A model generated the notes under the pieces. It had not been told where the DNA came from. It saw only the letters and a list, made by a program, of their open reading frames with translations, and made no database searches. This document shows, in pieces, positions 47,893-60,273 of a DNA stretch of 64,000 nt. The stretch spans positions 18,521,501 through 18,585,500 of the forward strand of contig JAWQUS010000008.1 in the NCBI GenBank assembly GCA_036365455.1, written 5' to 3'. The DNA is from Macrosoma leucophasiata (taxonomy: Eukaryota; Arthropoda; Insecta; Lepidoptera; Hedylidae). Position 1 is the first letter of the stretch; each line of letters starts with the position of its first letter. The translations under genes and the position numbers were made by a program.

Positions 47893-49193
47893 TATATTGT
47901 GTAGATATAAACTGCAGTACAGTATATATTCGCATACCATCCATGTGAACTGAAAGATGATTTGCCAATTTCATAATAATAGATATACAATATACTTTTT
48001 TTTAAATAAACCTTTTCTATTATAGTTAAGCTGCCTTCAACGAACAACATTGATTTGAAGATTTTTGTTCAATTAGAGCTATTATAAGCTTCGTGGAAGT
48101 TAGAGCGTACGTAATAGAATAATTATTATTTGTACATGTTGTCTACTAATTAGCACCCATTCGGCTTCAAGTGATACACATAGAGCTCGTGCAATTGAGT
48201 AATGTTTTATGTTATTTGAAATGGGTCAATAGAATAGAATTTAATTAGTTAATAATTCTGTAATTACTCGTAAATAAATAAATAAAAGATTGCCTGTAAT
48301 CTATAAGTCTAAATATCTAGGGTAGCTGGATAGCTGCATCGGAGGGATAGTTGCCTCACTCTTACACCCTATATTGCCCCTGCGCCAGGTGTGTGAGTAG
48401 CCCACTCTACATAATTTGTTGATTTCTAATAAAAGCAATTTTAAGGGTAAGGCAACTATGGCAGAAAATTATTTGTTTTATTCAGAGGTCTAACTAAACT
48501 AAGACGAAATTCTTCTAAGTGATAGATTTTGTAAACAAATCAAAACTAAGGGAAGATTCCCTTAATTTTTATTTATTTACAAAATGATATTAAAATTGCA
48601 AAATAATAACTTAGTCACAAAAAAAGTTAACCGCCGAATAAAGAAACTGAAAAGAAAAAATACCGATAAACTGATGTAACTTGCAAATTTTGAGTCGACG
48701 CATAATACAATCACATTAGCAATGTCCAAAGTTACGCTGCGTAACGCGCTTCCGCGCAATCGTTTTTCTTCTTTACAATGGATACTTTATAGCGTCCGTG
48801 ACCTTATAGCACGTTCACACAGCCACACACGGTGGCTAAAATTCAGGATGCCGTTTGGTGCCGATATGTTTTTACGGACGTGTTCGTACGAGCATACTGT
48901 TGCAATATACGCTAGCACTGAACTTGCCCGGTGATACTGCAAAAAACCATTACCGTCGGAAACCAATGAGCCGTAAGAAAGAAGGGTTACCCAATGAATT
49001 TGGTGGTTTTTTCATCACATACTAGTAATCTTCTTAATTAATGATTTGTTTGGCGCAGATATTAAATTAGTAAGTAACTAAACTAGTACATAGTTGAGTA
49101 ATAGAACTTTTTCAAGAAGTATGACAACAATCCGGGCTTTAATTCTTTTTACATTATAGTAATCCACTACGCGGTTCGTAACAGTAATAACGT

Positions 49194-49506
49194 AACTTCG
49201 TTACTTCACGCCTGTAATCCCCGAAGGGGTAGGCAGAGGTAAATGCATGCATTCAAGCATACATGCAAACACCCACGATTCGCCGGTTACGTTTTGGCCC
49301 ATGTAACAGGTGGCGAGCCTGTTGACATCTCCGGGCACATTACCAAACTTCGAGGTACAGGGAAATTTCCAGAAAATGGAAAAATCCCAATAGAACCAGA
49401 GATAAAGGCTTTTTCACCATTATCTCTGATAACCCCCTACCCGGGAATCGAACCCAGGACCTCAGCGTAGTAGTAGTGGCCTGCTACCACTAGGCTACCA
49501 CTATTA
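49194..49506 (-). repeat. SINE-B copy, inverted
   Basis: From cacgcctgtaatccccgaag to gggaatcgaacccaggacct and taggctaccactattac. On the minus strand this gives a B-box-like GGTTCGATTCC. Confidence 0.75.
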
Positions 49507-50252
49507 CTACAGTAATAACAATATGTAATATTAGGACTTTAAACAGAAATACTAACCTCATTTAAAAGCAATAAGAGCAGTATGAACCTTACTACATTAG
49601 TATTAAAAATAACATAATACCATGTAAACTTGCTACCAGTCGAATCCAAAAGAGCTCTACAAAAATCTCGTAGCGCGTAGCATAGCTACGGGACAGGCGT
49701 AGCTGCAGGCAATAAAGTAGTGAAAAGTTCTAATGCGACGTTGGTATGACTCGAACATCTTACGCTACGCGATAAATGTATATAATATATATCTGTTGTA
49801 AACAATTGGGTGGCATATTATGTTGCATTTTAGAATCGACATTTAAAAAAAAACATTATTTTAATCATCTTTTAGCGACTTCTGAAGAAGCGACATAAAC
49901 ATAACAACAATTTATTAGGCACTGAGTAATATAAGTATGTATGTATAATTGATAGTGACAAATCTTTTAGTGCGCATATTTATAAGCGGGGGATGATTTG
50001 CTTAGATACAGAAACAACTTACAGCATACATGTTGTATAAATTAAAAACTACAGTAAACAATATATTTACATTATACGTGATGATACAGTTCATACAAAT
50101 TTTGGGGGGCTACTTCACGGCTGAGTTTGGCAGCATCGGTCCACATTTCCCGGGACCTGCGCGGTAGATACCAAAGTTCGCAGCATTTTAAAGCTTGTGC
50201 CAACCGCCTCGGCGTCAGTTGGCGCCGAGGATACGCGATCAACGCACGCCCA

Positions 50253-51134
50253 ATGGCCACTGAAAATCCCTTCGGTAACATTAGCAACTTCAACGCAACT
50301 TTGTCTGACGCGGAACTTGACTATGGAGAAAATCAAACCGTTTTTGATCGCGTTGCGCTCGAAGTGGCCACCGAACTCTATGCATATTATACACCACTTC
50401 TCGTCATTCTGGGTACTCTCGGAAATTTGGTCTCTGTTTTCGTATTTTATACGAGTAAATTACGATTGCAGTCCACCAGCCAGTACTTGTCCGCGCTCGC
50501 GATCTCAGACACGATATTTCTTTTCCAACTGCTGCCGCCGTGGTTAAGCGCGAGACAGTTGAGTGATCTTTTTCACAAGGATGGATTTTGTCAGATCTTC
50601 GTGTATGTGTCTTATGTGACGTGCTGTCTTAGCGCTTGGCTTGTGTTGTCGTTCACGGTGGAGCGATTTGTGGCTGTGCTATATCCTCTTCGACGAAACG
50701 CCGTCTGCACAGTGGCAAGGGCTCGACATATTATTTGTGGAATAGCTACCGTCGCGATGCTACTGAATATTCCTGTGCTGAGATTTGTAGTGCCAGGAAA
50801 TAATGGCTGTAACATCGATCGGAACTATTTAGATCATGCGGCTACGTTCAATCTGGTGGATACTGGAGTCTCGTTTACTGCACCGCTTTCGGGTATAATA
50901 GTACTGAACAGCTGGATTATGGTTGGAGTATATCGATTAGAACGTACGAGGAACCAACTGATGAAAACGGAAGACCCGCCAGTGTTGGGTCAGCGTGTTC
51001 GTCAATCCCGACTGCTCGGCTGCCAACGGTCCCAACAAAGAGTCACGCGAATGCTTCTCATTGTTTCATCAGTGTTCGTCATCTTGAATTTACCGGCCTA
51101 CACCATGCGGATCCTCGCGTATGCGTACGATATG
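50253..51134 (+). CDS. receptor exon 1 (N-terminus to TM6)
   Basis: 294 codons ending in phase 0 at GATATG followed by gtaagt. It codes the extracellular N-terminus and TM1 to TM6. The third intracellular loop is short and basic (QRSQQRVTRM). An upstream in-frame ATG at 50127 exists. The next intron (51135-53110) holds a retroelement tail (about 51580-51850) and a diverged SINE-A copy. Confidence 0.88.
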
Positions 51135-54100
51135 GTAAGTGAACATTTTTGTGCATTGCGTTCAGGCTGTGCGACGTACGTACGCGTACGTATACTAGTG
51201 AAGATCTTCATTTTCTTTATACTCACAGAAACATAAAATTACCACGAGTGATATTTTATTGTAGGATATATATAAATAATGTTGATATAACGCGTTTAAT
51301 ACCGCGAACGCTGCTTAAAATTGAATGTCTATAATAATGCAAGTTATTACCGTGAAATATAATAGTGGCTGTGCGCTTATTACAGTAACCAATGTAGTAC
51401 ACACATTTGTTAGCTTTAAGTACCTAGTCGGATATTTTTTCTTTAAATAAAAATAAAACGAGCTCCATACGAAGCATAAAGTTACTTAGTTTTCCGAAAT
51501 AATCTATGGATTATATTAAAAAGCAATGATTGTATCATCACCTCACTCTGGCGTCGAGATGTATCGACCCCACCGCCCACTAGCGGAATAATTTTATTCT
51601 ACTGGAAGAGAATTCTGCCACTAGTGCAATCAGTCAACCGAATAATGGCGGTAGTAAAAATAACAATGCGGGATGGGCAGCAGCGTCCCACGATAAAACT
51701 ACCGTCTCGACCATCGGCATTCAGTCCGCCAAGCGTGGCAATTATGGCACAATCTCCCCTAATGCTGCACAACACTGTTGTGGGCATCTTTTGGGGAAGG
51801 CTTGGTCCAGCAATGGACTTCTTTCAGCTGGAGTGATGATGCTGATGATGATGAGTATCATAAAATGTATTAGGATCCCTAAACTAAAAGTTGTTATTGT
51901 TATAAGCTCGCCAGGAAAATCATAACAAAGTAATTGTAATGTTGATTCAGTTGCTGAAAGCTCTCTCGCTTAAATTGCGGGCTGATTTTGGCTAGTTCCC
52001 TGTGTATACGGTATATATGGCCTGAATATATATAGCCTATAAATATTGTGACCAGTAACATGTTTCTTTTTTAAATCCATTTGGCCTTTAAAAAATAATA
52101 ATTCAAGCGAGTCCCGTCAGCTGTGTTTCAATGGATTTAGTTAAATTTATTTTCATGAGCGACATTTTTTGCGAAAGCTTCTTTAGATATTAATTTTTAT
52201 TTATATGATGTGGTATTTCACAGTATCATATGTGCATGAAATGCTTAAAGTAACTAACGTTTTTAATTTGATAAGGAATAATACGGTATTGGTCTAAAGA
52301 GCTTTCCCACTACCGCATTGTAAGTAATGGATATAGTAAGTTATCCATAAAATATTGATATACCCTATGCCCTCTAGCATTTTTTTGTAGATCTACCAAA
52401 GTGATTTGATATTTATATTGAATGTAAAAGAGAGCTTTTTAGGTTACTTTGTCACGGAGTGCAGCAAATGCCTTTTTGGGTCTAGTTTACTTCAAATCTA
52501 CAAATTAATACGCAGTGTGTCGTTCATCTCGCAGTTTTCAGAGAGGAGAGATCATTTGTCGCGTTGATATTATATAGTTGTTATTTTATTGCAAAGTAGA
52601 TTTGCAGAATGCATAATTCATAAAATGACTAAATTACACGTATGCAATTACGTGATAAATTTAGCGAAAAATTAAAGTTTTTCCCACATGAAATGTACCA
52701 ATTAGCGACCAAAGCAATGACGTTACTCGTCATACGCCAATACTATCGGGGTAGATTTATAAAGGCTAAGGGTCATAGCTTACTACGGCCACCCGGCACC
52801 CGATTAGCGCCCGACCGCCTCGTGCGGCATTTTAATATTACGATGGTGGCAAACAACCTTGCAGTTCACATTGATACAGTGTAAGATATGTATACTATCT
52901 TACAGATATGTCTACAGTAACCGGTAGTTAATTAAAATGCAGATGCGTTGCCAGTGTTGCCACCCCTGAGGCATAAGTTCTTTTGCATCTGTGACAGTTA
53001 TTATAAAGTCATATAGTACCATCTTACCGGAACACGGTCGTGCTGAACACTACTATTTAGTTCCTGTAGTGTCAACTATCATATTCATGACGTGTTGATT
53101 CATTTTTTAGGACTCGGGCGAATACAATGGGCGGTGGATGGCGCTGCAGCAGGTCGCTGTGATGTTTTTCAACACTAACTTTGGGATCAACTTCATTCTG
53201 TACTGCCTAAGCGGTCAAAACTTCCGGCAAGCGCTGAGGAACGCTGTGCCATGGATGCGCCGCCGCGCTAGATGCGTGGCTGTGGGTCGCACTACATTTC
53301 TACATCCCGGCCGAGGCAGCAGTGTTTCTAGTAAGTTCATAATTTATTTAAATACATCAGCCTCGTTATTACAAGTAGATTTTTAAAACGCCAGAAAATT
53401 TTAAGTTGTTATTTTACGAATGATATGGGTACAACTTAATCGGGATTTTTTAACAATGTGACTTACAATGAAATTTTAAAAAAAATCGGCTGTTCCACTC
53501 ATTTTATCACGCGGTGATACATTTGTAAACAATAGCTGTTTCTTTTTTCCCGATTTCAGGGGTTGGGTTCCGTAGTAAACGTTGTTGATTGTGATGAGTA
53601 AAATGGCCGCTTAAACTAAGGTTGGTGTTTTAATAGTCATCTTATAGGTACTGGCATTTTAAATGAAAATGCGAAAGCCCTTTCCTTAGCCGTCTCAAAG
53701 CATCTTGGCACGCACTAAGTGAAAGGATTTTAATATTACAGCCGCAACTCTTATATTCTTAACTAGCTGGCTCAGCGAACTTTGTATCGCTTTAAAGTAA
53801 AGATAAAAAATACTCTAGTTTTAGCGAAGAAAACAAACAGCAATTGATCGCGGGCGTAGGCACCACCGCATTACCTTATATACTTGCCGCTAAATGGTAG
53901 TGTTCAGCACTATCGTGTTCCGGCCAGGTGGTAATGTACGGCCCTGTAATTTCCGGCACAGAGGCCTAACACCTTAGACCTCAGGAGTGGCAACGCATCT
54001 GCATTTTGATCTCCGGTCATTGAGTGGGTGTCTATAGGCTGCAGTCATCACTTAACATATACCTTTTCAGTGGATCTGTAGCCTCAATTAAGCATAAACT

Positions 54101-57100
54101 TAAAAAATTGTAACTTTTTTCTAGATTAAATATATAATAAAATTAGATAAATAAGTATGGTACACTACAAATGAGCATGTAAGATTCACATTTAGTAGGT
54201 GTCAGTCAAAAAGCTTTTTAGTTTATATAGGGACCGTGCGAAGTACTAGGTGGGGGTAATGTAATCGATCGCAGCGCCCATGGTGGCGAAAAGTAGCATT
54301 AACGTGGGACCTGTCATCTCAAAGTAATTTGTTTAGACTTGGATATGTAATTTTCATAATCACATTTAACCGCCGACAAAATGGTAAACAGCAGTTTTGG
54401 TGTTGTAAACTGCAAAAATATCAGTTAGAAATGGGAGTAAGTAGTAAGACAGAAAGAAAGAACGAAAATATGTTTATTTCGAGTAAAATTTTACAACCGT
54501 TTTGCATAGTCCTTAGAAGTCAATAATAACTTAAAGTGAATAATTACTTATTTAATTAAATCAAGTTTTATCGATTGATTCTCAAGAGCTACTTGGAAAA
54601 TTGAACAATCCAAGAAATTGATAACAAACCCGCAATTAAATTTCATACTCGTGCTGCATTTTATTTAAATAATACGTCTATTACAACCCAATCAAATTGC
54701 TTCTGACTTCGAACTGAGATTGTTTATACCTAAAGAAGTTTTGTAAGGTATCAAAATACATGTTTGTCTTATGATACCAGCTTGAATTATTGATCTCTGT
54801 CCTTGTCTTCTTCTTAATTCCTCTATATCAAGAACATGTCCAGCAGAAACCAACAATTTTCCTTTAAAGATTGTTTGTGGTTGTAATTTTATAGTCTGTG
54901 ATACTCACAAACGCGGATCCCAAATAATACTCATTTCAAATTGAAAACGACATTTAATTTATTACTAGCGATACAATAACTATTTTATATGTTTATAATT
55001 ATTGCATGTAACCCATAAAATAGCTATATTGGCATGTTTTACTGTAAAACTACAACTAAAAATGAACTAAACAAATCCTGACATGTATTCGAAATAAAAC
55101 ACACTTTTTGTAAAATTTTTGCTCAACTTATTTGATTTGAAAGACCAAAAATTGTTTCACAACCCTTTCTCCACCAAAGTTAAGGTATCAGGGTAATTTT
55201 GGAAGAAGATTAATAGATAAATTTTCGATTTTATTTATATTTTATCAAAATCTCGCGGTATTATGTCATTATGGTCAGACAAACAACGGTCCCACAAAGT
55301 TGCGGACGCTAGGTGGCGCTGAACTCGTGCACAGTCCCTATAGGTTTAATATTAATTTGTCTACAAAAATTATTGTACACCAGTTTTGTGAATTACAATA
55401 AAAAAAACCATCAATGTGAACTGCACGCTTGTTTGCCACTTTTATTACATAAAAAAAAACTGAAAAATTGAATACTAACGTTGTGATTTTTTAACCACTA
55501 ATGCCACCACCTCTACCCCCACAATCGCCACCAACGCCATCAATAACACCCCCCCCCCCCCCTTGAACCCCTGATATTTTTTGTGGTTTAAAATTTCGTC
55601 GTTATAGCGGTAACAGAAATACATTATTTGTGAAAATTTTAGTTTTCTAGCTATCACTGTTTATGAGATACAGCCGGACGGACTGACAGACAGACAGCGG
55701 AGGATAAGTAAAAGGGCCCGTTTTTACCTTTTAGTTACGAAAGCCTAAAAAAGATAGAAGATAGAGAATAGTCTAAAAATATTCGATAATAATATAAGAT
55801 TCTTTAAATTGTCGTTACTTTTTTATTTCTGAACCGATTTACATGAAACAAACAGTAAATGTTAAGTGAAACTTACCACAATATATTAGTAAAAACTGAA
55901 AATCCATTTTCTATAAAAATGGATTTTCAAGACTTTCGTTTTAGTATAAGAAAAAACATAACTATTGGTGGCTTTTGCCCGCAAAGAAGATCCGCCACTT
56001 TGTATGGGGCACTGGTACATAATTGTTCATCAATAAAACTTTTCATCCTCAGACATTAGTACATATACTACTATTTAAAACATATTTCACTTCGTTGACG
56101 CGTGGGGTTCATGAGATATACCAATTTAAAAATTGTAAGAATGAAGTAGTTTTTCCGCCATATTTTTTTTTATTTTCGTATTAATAGGCGCTAATTTAAA
56201 ATTGACGGTTTGTAGATTGCTATTATCGCTAAGAAAGTGATTTGTACACTAAATAATCACGATTGTATCCACAAATACCTAACTATGAATGCTTTTCACT
56301 GAACACAGAGCACTTTTTTGTGGCAAACTCCAGTCTGCTTTTGCAGATTATAATAAATTGTTTACAGAAAAACAAACGAACAGGATCAACTGACTTGAAC
56401 AGAAACCTCTAGCACTACCCACGTATTCCAAATCGCAAAAACACTCGAAATTCGTTTCAACAAGCACATAAACAAGCCAGTAGTCAAAACACAGAGAAGT
56501 CACAGAACGCCAAGTGAAAGTTTCACAAAATATCGATGTTTAAGAATATCGATCCATTGATCGGGTCACTTAGTCTTTTGTGTTGATTTTAAAACCTAAA
56601 TGAATGTATTTCAGTAAATCCTCATCTGGTTGTTGGCAAATTAAAATGAAATCTAACGTGTACTTTCACTTATTTTTCTATTAATTATGTAACCGATTTT
56701 TTTTAAATATTAATCGATACTTTCTGATACAATAATTATATCCTACGCCATTACATTTCGTTACGTTCCTTTCTACGCCATCATAAATATCAAAAGTACA
56801 GATTTTTTCAAACACTGTTTTAAATACTTTTCCGGTGGTTTTCAGTTTAATATTATACCGAAAAATTTACAGCTTTATGCGCACAAATTTTATGTAAAGT
56901 ATTTGTTCATGTACAGTCTATGTACCATTTTGGCTGATCTCCTTTGTGAGTTCCGTTCCAGGATTATAATGTTAGTTCTTCTACTACTCCGCTTCACTCT
57001 AAAAGAAACCTACGTGCTAAAATCAGCATTTTACGACTGTTGTTTTGTTAGTTGATTCTTAAGATAAAATTATAGGCGTGTACTTCTCATTATACAACGT

Positions 57101-60100
57101 GTAACAGGATTAAATGTACAACCTGAAACTAGTATGTTCAGAATCGATAACCGAATAGATATCAGGCATTTTTAATGTAGTTTTCCTTAATTGTAATACT
57201 TTGTCCCAAAATTAATTACAATTAAGGAAAATATGGTCACCCATTCGGTGAACAATCAATACAAACGGAAATGAGACTAATGTCTATCCAAAATAAAATG
57301 CTAGTCTCAACAAGTTTATTTGAACTCGTTGAGATGTGAATTTTATTATAAATTATATTATTTTATTATATTTTATTTAAGAAAAAAAAAATAGTGAAAA
57401 TTAATCTTATTACTAGCGAGTGTTAAATGGGTGTACGCATGTTACGCTACACACATTGCGACAGTGTGTGTGTGTAATCAGGTTTGTGTTTTATGTGCGG
57501 CCGTAGGTAGAGGTAGTGTTAGTATGCATAGGGTGTGCATACTATTTGTACTACAAATTGAGGACAACTTATTTCTAAAATAAAAAATATTAAATACGTA
57601 TGTATACATGTATTTTCAGTTAATGTATTATGATTATAACTCGATTTTCTAATCGGTGTGTTTGAGAGTGTGCGTTATTCCCGTTACATGTTATATACTT
57701 CATAATACCTACAATCACTGCTTTTGGCGGCTCCGTAAGGCGGGTTGCTCACTTCCCTCTAAAATGGCCGAGGAGGGCAATGGCTGTCACATGCGTCATA
57801 CTCGTGATCGGGTGCTGTTGGTGGGCACTGGTCTGTTCTGGTTTGTAGGAGCTACATCTCATTGTTCATCTCAGCAGTTTATTTGCATCTATGCTATGGA
57901 CGTTCACATTATTTGATTTTCACGATAATCTGTACTAGATTTAAGCTCTCATTTAAAAGAGCTCCTGAGAAGAACTCCGCTACCGAACACTACACACTAC
58001 GCTACAATGTATCTTAATCATACCTATTTATATAACATAATAATCATAATTATTAAGTAAATTTTGTATCTGGTATGGAAAGGTAATCGTCGGTGAGCAC
58101 CGACGACATACCTATAATACCTATATGTAAGTAAGACATTTTTTCAGTTGTGCGTAATTTCAATGTTGAATAAATGCAAATCATTTGTAATTCGGTGTAA
58201 AGTAAAATTAAAAAGCTAACAAATAGAAATAAATAAGAATATCTAAAATTTCTTTATTTAAAAAAATGTGCCAAGAACTTCAGCGCCTTATAAAACACAA
58301 CGCCGAGTGTCGAATGTCAGAGCTATTAGATATCAATAAACGGGAGATATCTCTGAAGCCGTGTAAAACTTACGATATCATTAAATTCTTCAGCAAATGT
58401 TATACAAGTTAGAGCCAACTTTTGACACCTTCAAAAACTTCAGATTCGTAAAACAATTACTTATGTACCGTACCTACTATCATGATCGCCAAATGGTCGA
58501 AATTCGACCGTAATACATGAAATGTACCTTAGTCTGAATTAAATGGAACAATTTGTAAATAATTAATTCTTGAAACATGAGGAGGACTTAACTTTCTCTG
58601 CCAGTCAACCTTTCGGTTGTATATTTTGTGTTTTGATTATCATTAGTGGTTATTCAATATAGATAGTTAAAACAATGACGATGTAAAAGTGCTCCCCAGG
58701 AGCCTAATTATATGCAATACTAGCTTTTGCCCGCGGCTTCACTCGCGTAGAATTTGGTCTGTCACATTAAGTTTCGTGACATAGTTTTGGCGGGGGAACC
58801 TTGAAACAGCCATGTGATCCTCGCCAGGCGATGGTAATCGTACTTAGCATATTATGACTCATCCCTACAAAAAATTCTAGTCTTACAGGCGTTCCGATAC
58901 TCGAAGGGTTCATTAGCTCTTGGACCATTAGCGTAATATTCAGAAAAAGGCTGACAAAATTTTTGTTCAGTATTAATATAATTAATTATAGATTTTGTTA
59001 TGTTATATTATTATGAAAGGCTAACTACAAATACTATACTAACAGATTACGAATTCAGTAGAGGCTCGAAGGGTTGGCAACGACGCCGCTTCAAAATAAT
59101 CAGTTAAAGCAAGACAAATCTTACTAAATATTTCATAGTCACGACGTCAGTCATACTGGTCACGAATGAAGCCCTATCCCTCAAAATAACTACAGTACCC
59201 AGCGCAGCAAGAAATATTGCACATCGAGCTTTCGAAAGAGACAATCGGCTAGTTTCGACTTCGTAGAGGATTATCTCTCCTGCACGCTGCCTACGTAAGC
59301 ACTGATAGTCCAGTATTGGTCAAAACTTGATCAAAATGGTCGACGAGCGTTATAGCTTTCGTACTTAACACGAAAGATATAACGCTCTATAGTCCCGAAA
59401 TAAGCCGAAATCTCCTTCCTAAGGTCGATATGGAATATTTCTTGATAGATACTGTTCCTACACCATATTTCGAACAAAGATACTGGGTCCCTGGGTATTG
59501 ACGGGCTGCGTGGTTTATCATTAGCACAGGAAAGCAGAATTTGTAGTATTTGAGACTGCCACTGTACTTTTCGAGTTAGATATATGTTAAATATTGGACT
59601 TTTGTCCAATTGACAAATAATAAATACTCAATACATCAGCCGTAACTCAAGAGTGTTCTTATGTTCAAATTTGTACTATAAGAACGGTGAGATAGAGCTC
59701 CAGTACCTATTTGCTTTTAAATAGTAGTGTTTGTTTAGCACTACCGTGTCACAGTTCTTGTTACCACATTCACAGACCGCACTACGACTTTAGGTACTTT
59801 CAAATACAAAGTACGCTTAGAACTCTCAAAAATCACATTTTACTGACAGTTCTAAGCATAGTTTGCCGAAAGTAAAGTCGCAGTGCGGTCTGTGAATCTC
59901 ACCCAGAGATACCAACACCCAAGATGCGCCTGTTTCGTTTTGTCAGCTTTTGTCCCGTGCAACAGGCGAGCTTGGTGCGAATCAGGTACAGTACAAATTT
60001 TTAAAATGACCTACGTGACACAAAAACTGTACGTAAAACTGTTGTTATATGATATGATCGAACTGAAAATGAGATTTGTCCGCAGCTTCCTACGTGAGCA

Positions 60101-60273
60101 ACACAGAGGTGACGAATGCGGTGGCGACAGTGACACCGTGTCAGCGCCGGCGACGGCAAGAGTTCATCAGTCGGTGGAAGTTCGACAACAGCAGACAGTT
60201 ACGGTCCAACGCCGTCGTCACAAATTCCATCGAAAACATCGAGATGAATACTTTGCCTACGAATGACACATGA
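50253..60273 (+). CDS. class A (rhodopsin-like) peptide GPCR, 3 coding exons, 429 aa
   Basis: Joined exons 50253-51134, 53111-53330 and 60086-60273 give 429 residues. The N-terminus has three N-glycosylation sequons (N9, N14, N27) and no clear signal peptide. TM1 carries GNLVSV (N58), TM2 LAISD (D86), and TM3 ends ERF (137-139) in place of DRY. C113 and C186 are placed for the TM3-ECL2 disulfide. TM6 has NLPAY (279-283) and TM7 has NFILY (321-325) in place of NPxxY, followed by CLSGQNFRQAL. The tail is basic and Ser/Thr-rich. This pattern fits insect neuropeptide receptors near the FMRFamide/TRH-receptor group; a CNMamide receptor is my best but unproven guess. The plus-strand gene lies opposite fry, whose upstream exons are not found within it. 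The start at 50253 (context cccaATGG) is preferred over 50127, which would add 42 residues lacking receptor features. Confidence 0.9.
51580..51850. repeat. retroelement 3' part
   Basis: Contains gtcaaccgaataatggcggt and ends ttggtccagcaatggacttc, then 'tgatgatgatgatga'. Related pieces at 15066, 36070 and 38516-38755. Confidence 0.55.
52842..53070 (-). repeat. SINE-A, diverged inverted copy
   Basis: tggtggcaaacaaccttgca, 'aaaatgcagatgcgttgcc' and 'gtgctgaacactactatttag' in reverse family order, with a palindromic patch tgtaagatatgtatactatc... near 52878. It ends 40 bp before receptor exon 2. Confidence 0.6.
53111..53330 (+). CDS. receptor exon 2 (TM7 and proximal tail)
   Basis: 73 codons plus one base. 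The acceptor is attttttag, the donor gtaagt. It codes DSGEYNGRWMALQQVAVMFF, then NTNFGINFILYCLSGQNF, which is TM7 and helix 8, then a basic tail (PWMRRRARC). Confidence 0.88.
53847..54058 (+). repeat. SINE-A, 5' part of a split copy
   Basis: Runs from gcgggcgtaggcaccaccgc to 'gcagtcatcacttaacat' and then breaks off. The missing 3' end resumes at 55409. Confidence 0.8.
54059..55408. mobile_element. 1350-bp insertion splitting a SINE-A copy
   Basis: The SINE sequence stops at 54058 and continues at 55409. The insert ends 'aattacaataaaaaaa', like a poly(A) retroelement end. Inside it, 54226 and 55342 mark inverted ends (tatagggaccgtgc and gcacagtccctata). No intact frame was seen. Confidence 0.65.
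55409..55458 (+). repeat. SINE-A, 3' part of the split copy
   Basis: catcaatgtgaactgcacgc, then 'ttgtttgccacttttattacat' and an A-run: exactly the segment missing after 54058. Confidence 0.8.
55549..55562. repeat. 14-base poly(C) run
   Basis: Uninterrupted C14, a likely slippage and sequencing-error site in the receptor's second intron. Confidence 0.85.
57181..57231. repeat. inverted repeat
   Basis: ttttccttaattgtaat and attacaattaaggaaaa are inverted copies about 17 bases apart. Confidence 0.75.
58266..58412 (+). CDS. possible small ORF, 48 aa, unknown
   Basis: ATG to TAG on the plus strand. It begins MCQELQRLIKHNAECRMSEL and ends FFSKCYTS; Lys-rich with four Cys, no signal peptide. Codon use looks less random than in neighbouring frames, but nothing else supports it. 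It lies inside the receptor's second intron. Confidence 0.2.
   Translation: MCQELQRLIKHNAECRMSELLDINKREISLKPCKTYDIIKFFSKCYTS
58806..58930. repeat. dispersed repeat, partner of 37268-37396
   Basis: Same ordered blocks as the partner; here it follows a retroelement-type start, 'tagcttttgcccgcggcttc', at 58722. Confidence 0.65.
59209..59457. mobile_element. MITE-E copy with extra internal hairpin
   Basis: Left aatattgcacatcgagcttt, right 'ggtcgatatggaatatttcttg'. The middle contains 'gttatagctttcgt' facing acgaaagatataac. Confidence 0.75.
59768..59897. mobile_element. 130-bp fully self-folding TIR element (MITE-I)
   Basis: Ends attcacagaccgcactacga and 'tcgcagtgcggtctgtgaat' are inverted, and the inner 'gcttagaact' faces agttctaagc. 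A fragment of the end also occurs near 31133-31160. Confidence 0.75.
60086..60273 (+). CDS. receptor exon 3 (distal tail and stop)
   Basis: Two bases complete Thr, then 61 codons and TGA. The acceptor is tttgtccgcag. It codes SYVSNTEVTNAVATVTPCQR, then RRRQEFISRWKF and ends NTLPTNDT. Frame and composition fit a GPCR cytoplasmic tail, but the 6755-bp intron makes the link a prediction. Confidence 0.72.

Larger units (their letters stand above)
46814..50252. other. fry intron and receptor upstream region
   Basis: No exon seen. It holds a retroelement 3' end (46905-47045), SINE-A, MITE-D and SINE-B copies, and an unassigned GC-richer patch at about 48720-48935. I cannot place the receptor promoter or any upstream non-coding exon. 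Confidence 0.5.

Noticed and set aside
50127..50252. Upstream in-frame ATG of the receptor, adding 42 residues
   Set aside because: The added stretch has no receptor or signal-peptide features, and the ATG at 50253 has a good context and leads directly to the sequon-rich N-terminus. It may be 5' UTR.
50072..50336. Minus-strand frames opposite receptor exon 1
   Set aside because: Antisense shadows of real coding sequence with no family motif.
57656..57916. Plus-strand frame of 86 codons in the receptor's second intron
   Set aside because: Cys/His-rich but with no splice context, motif or repeat support; treated as random.
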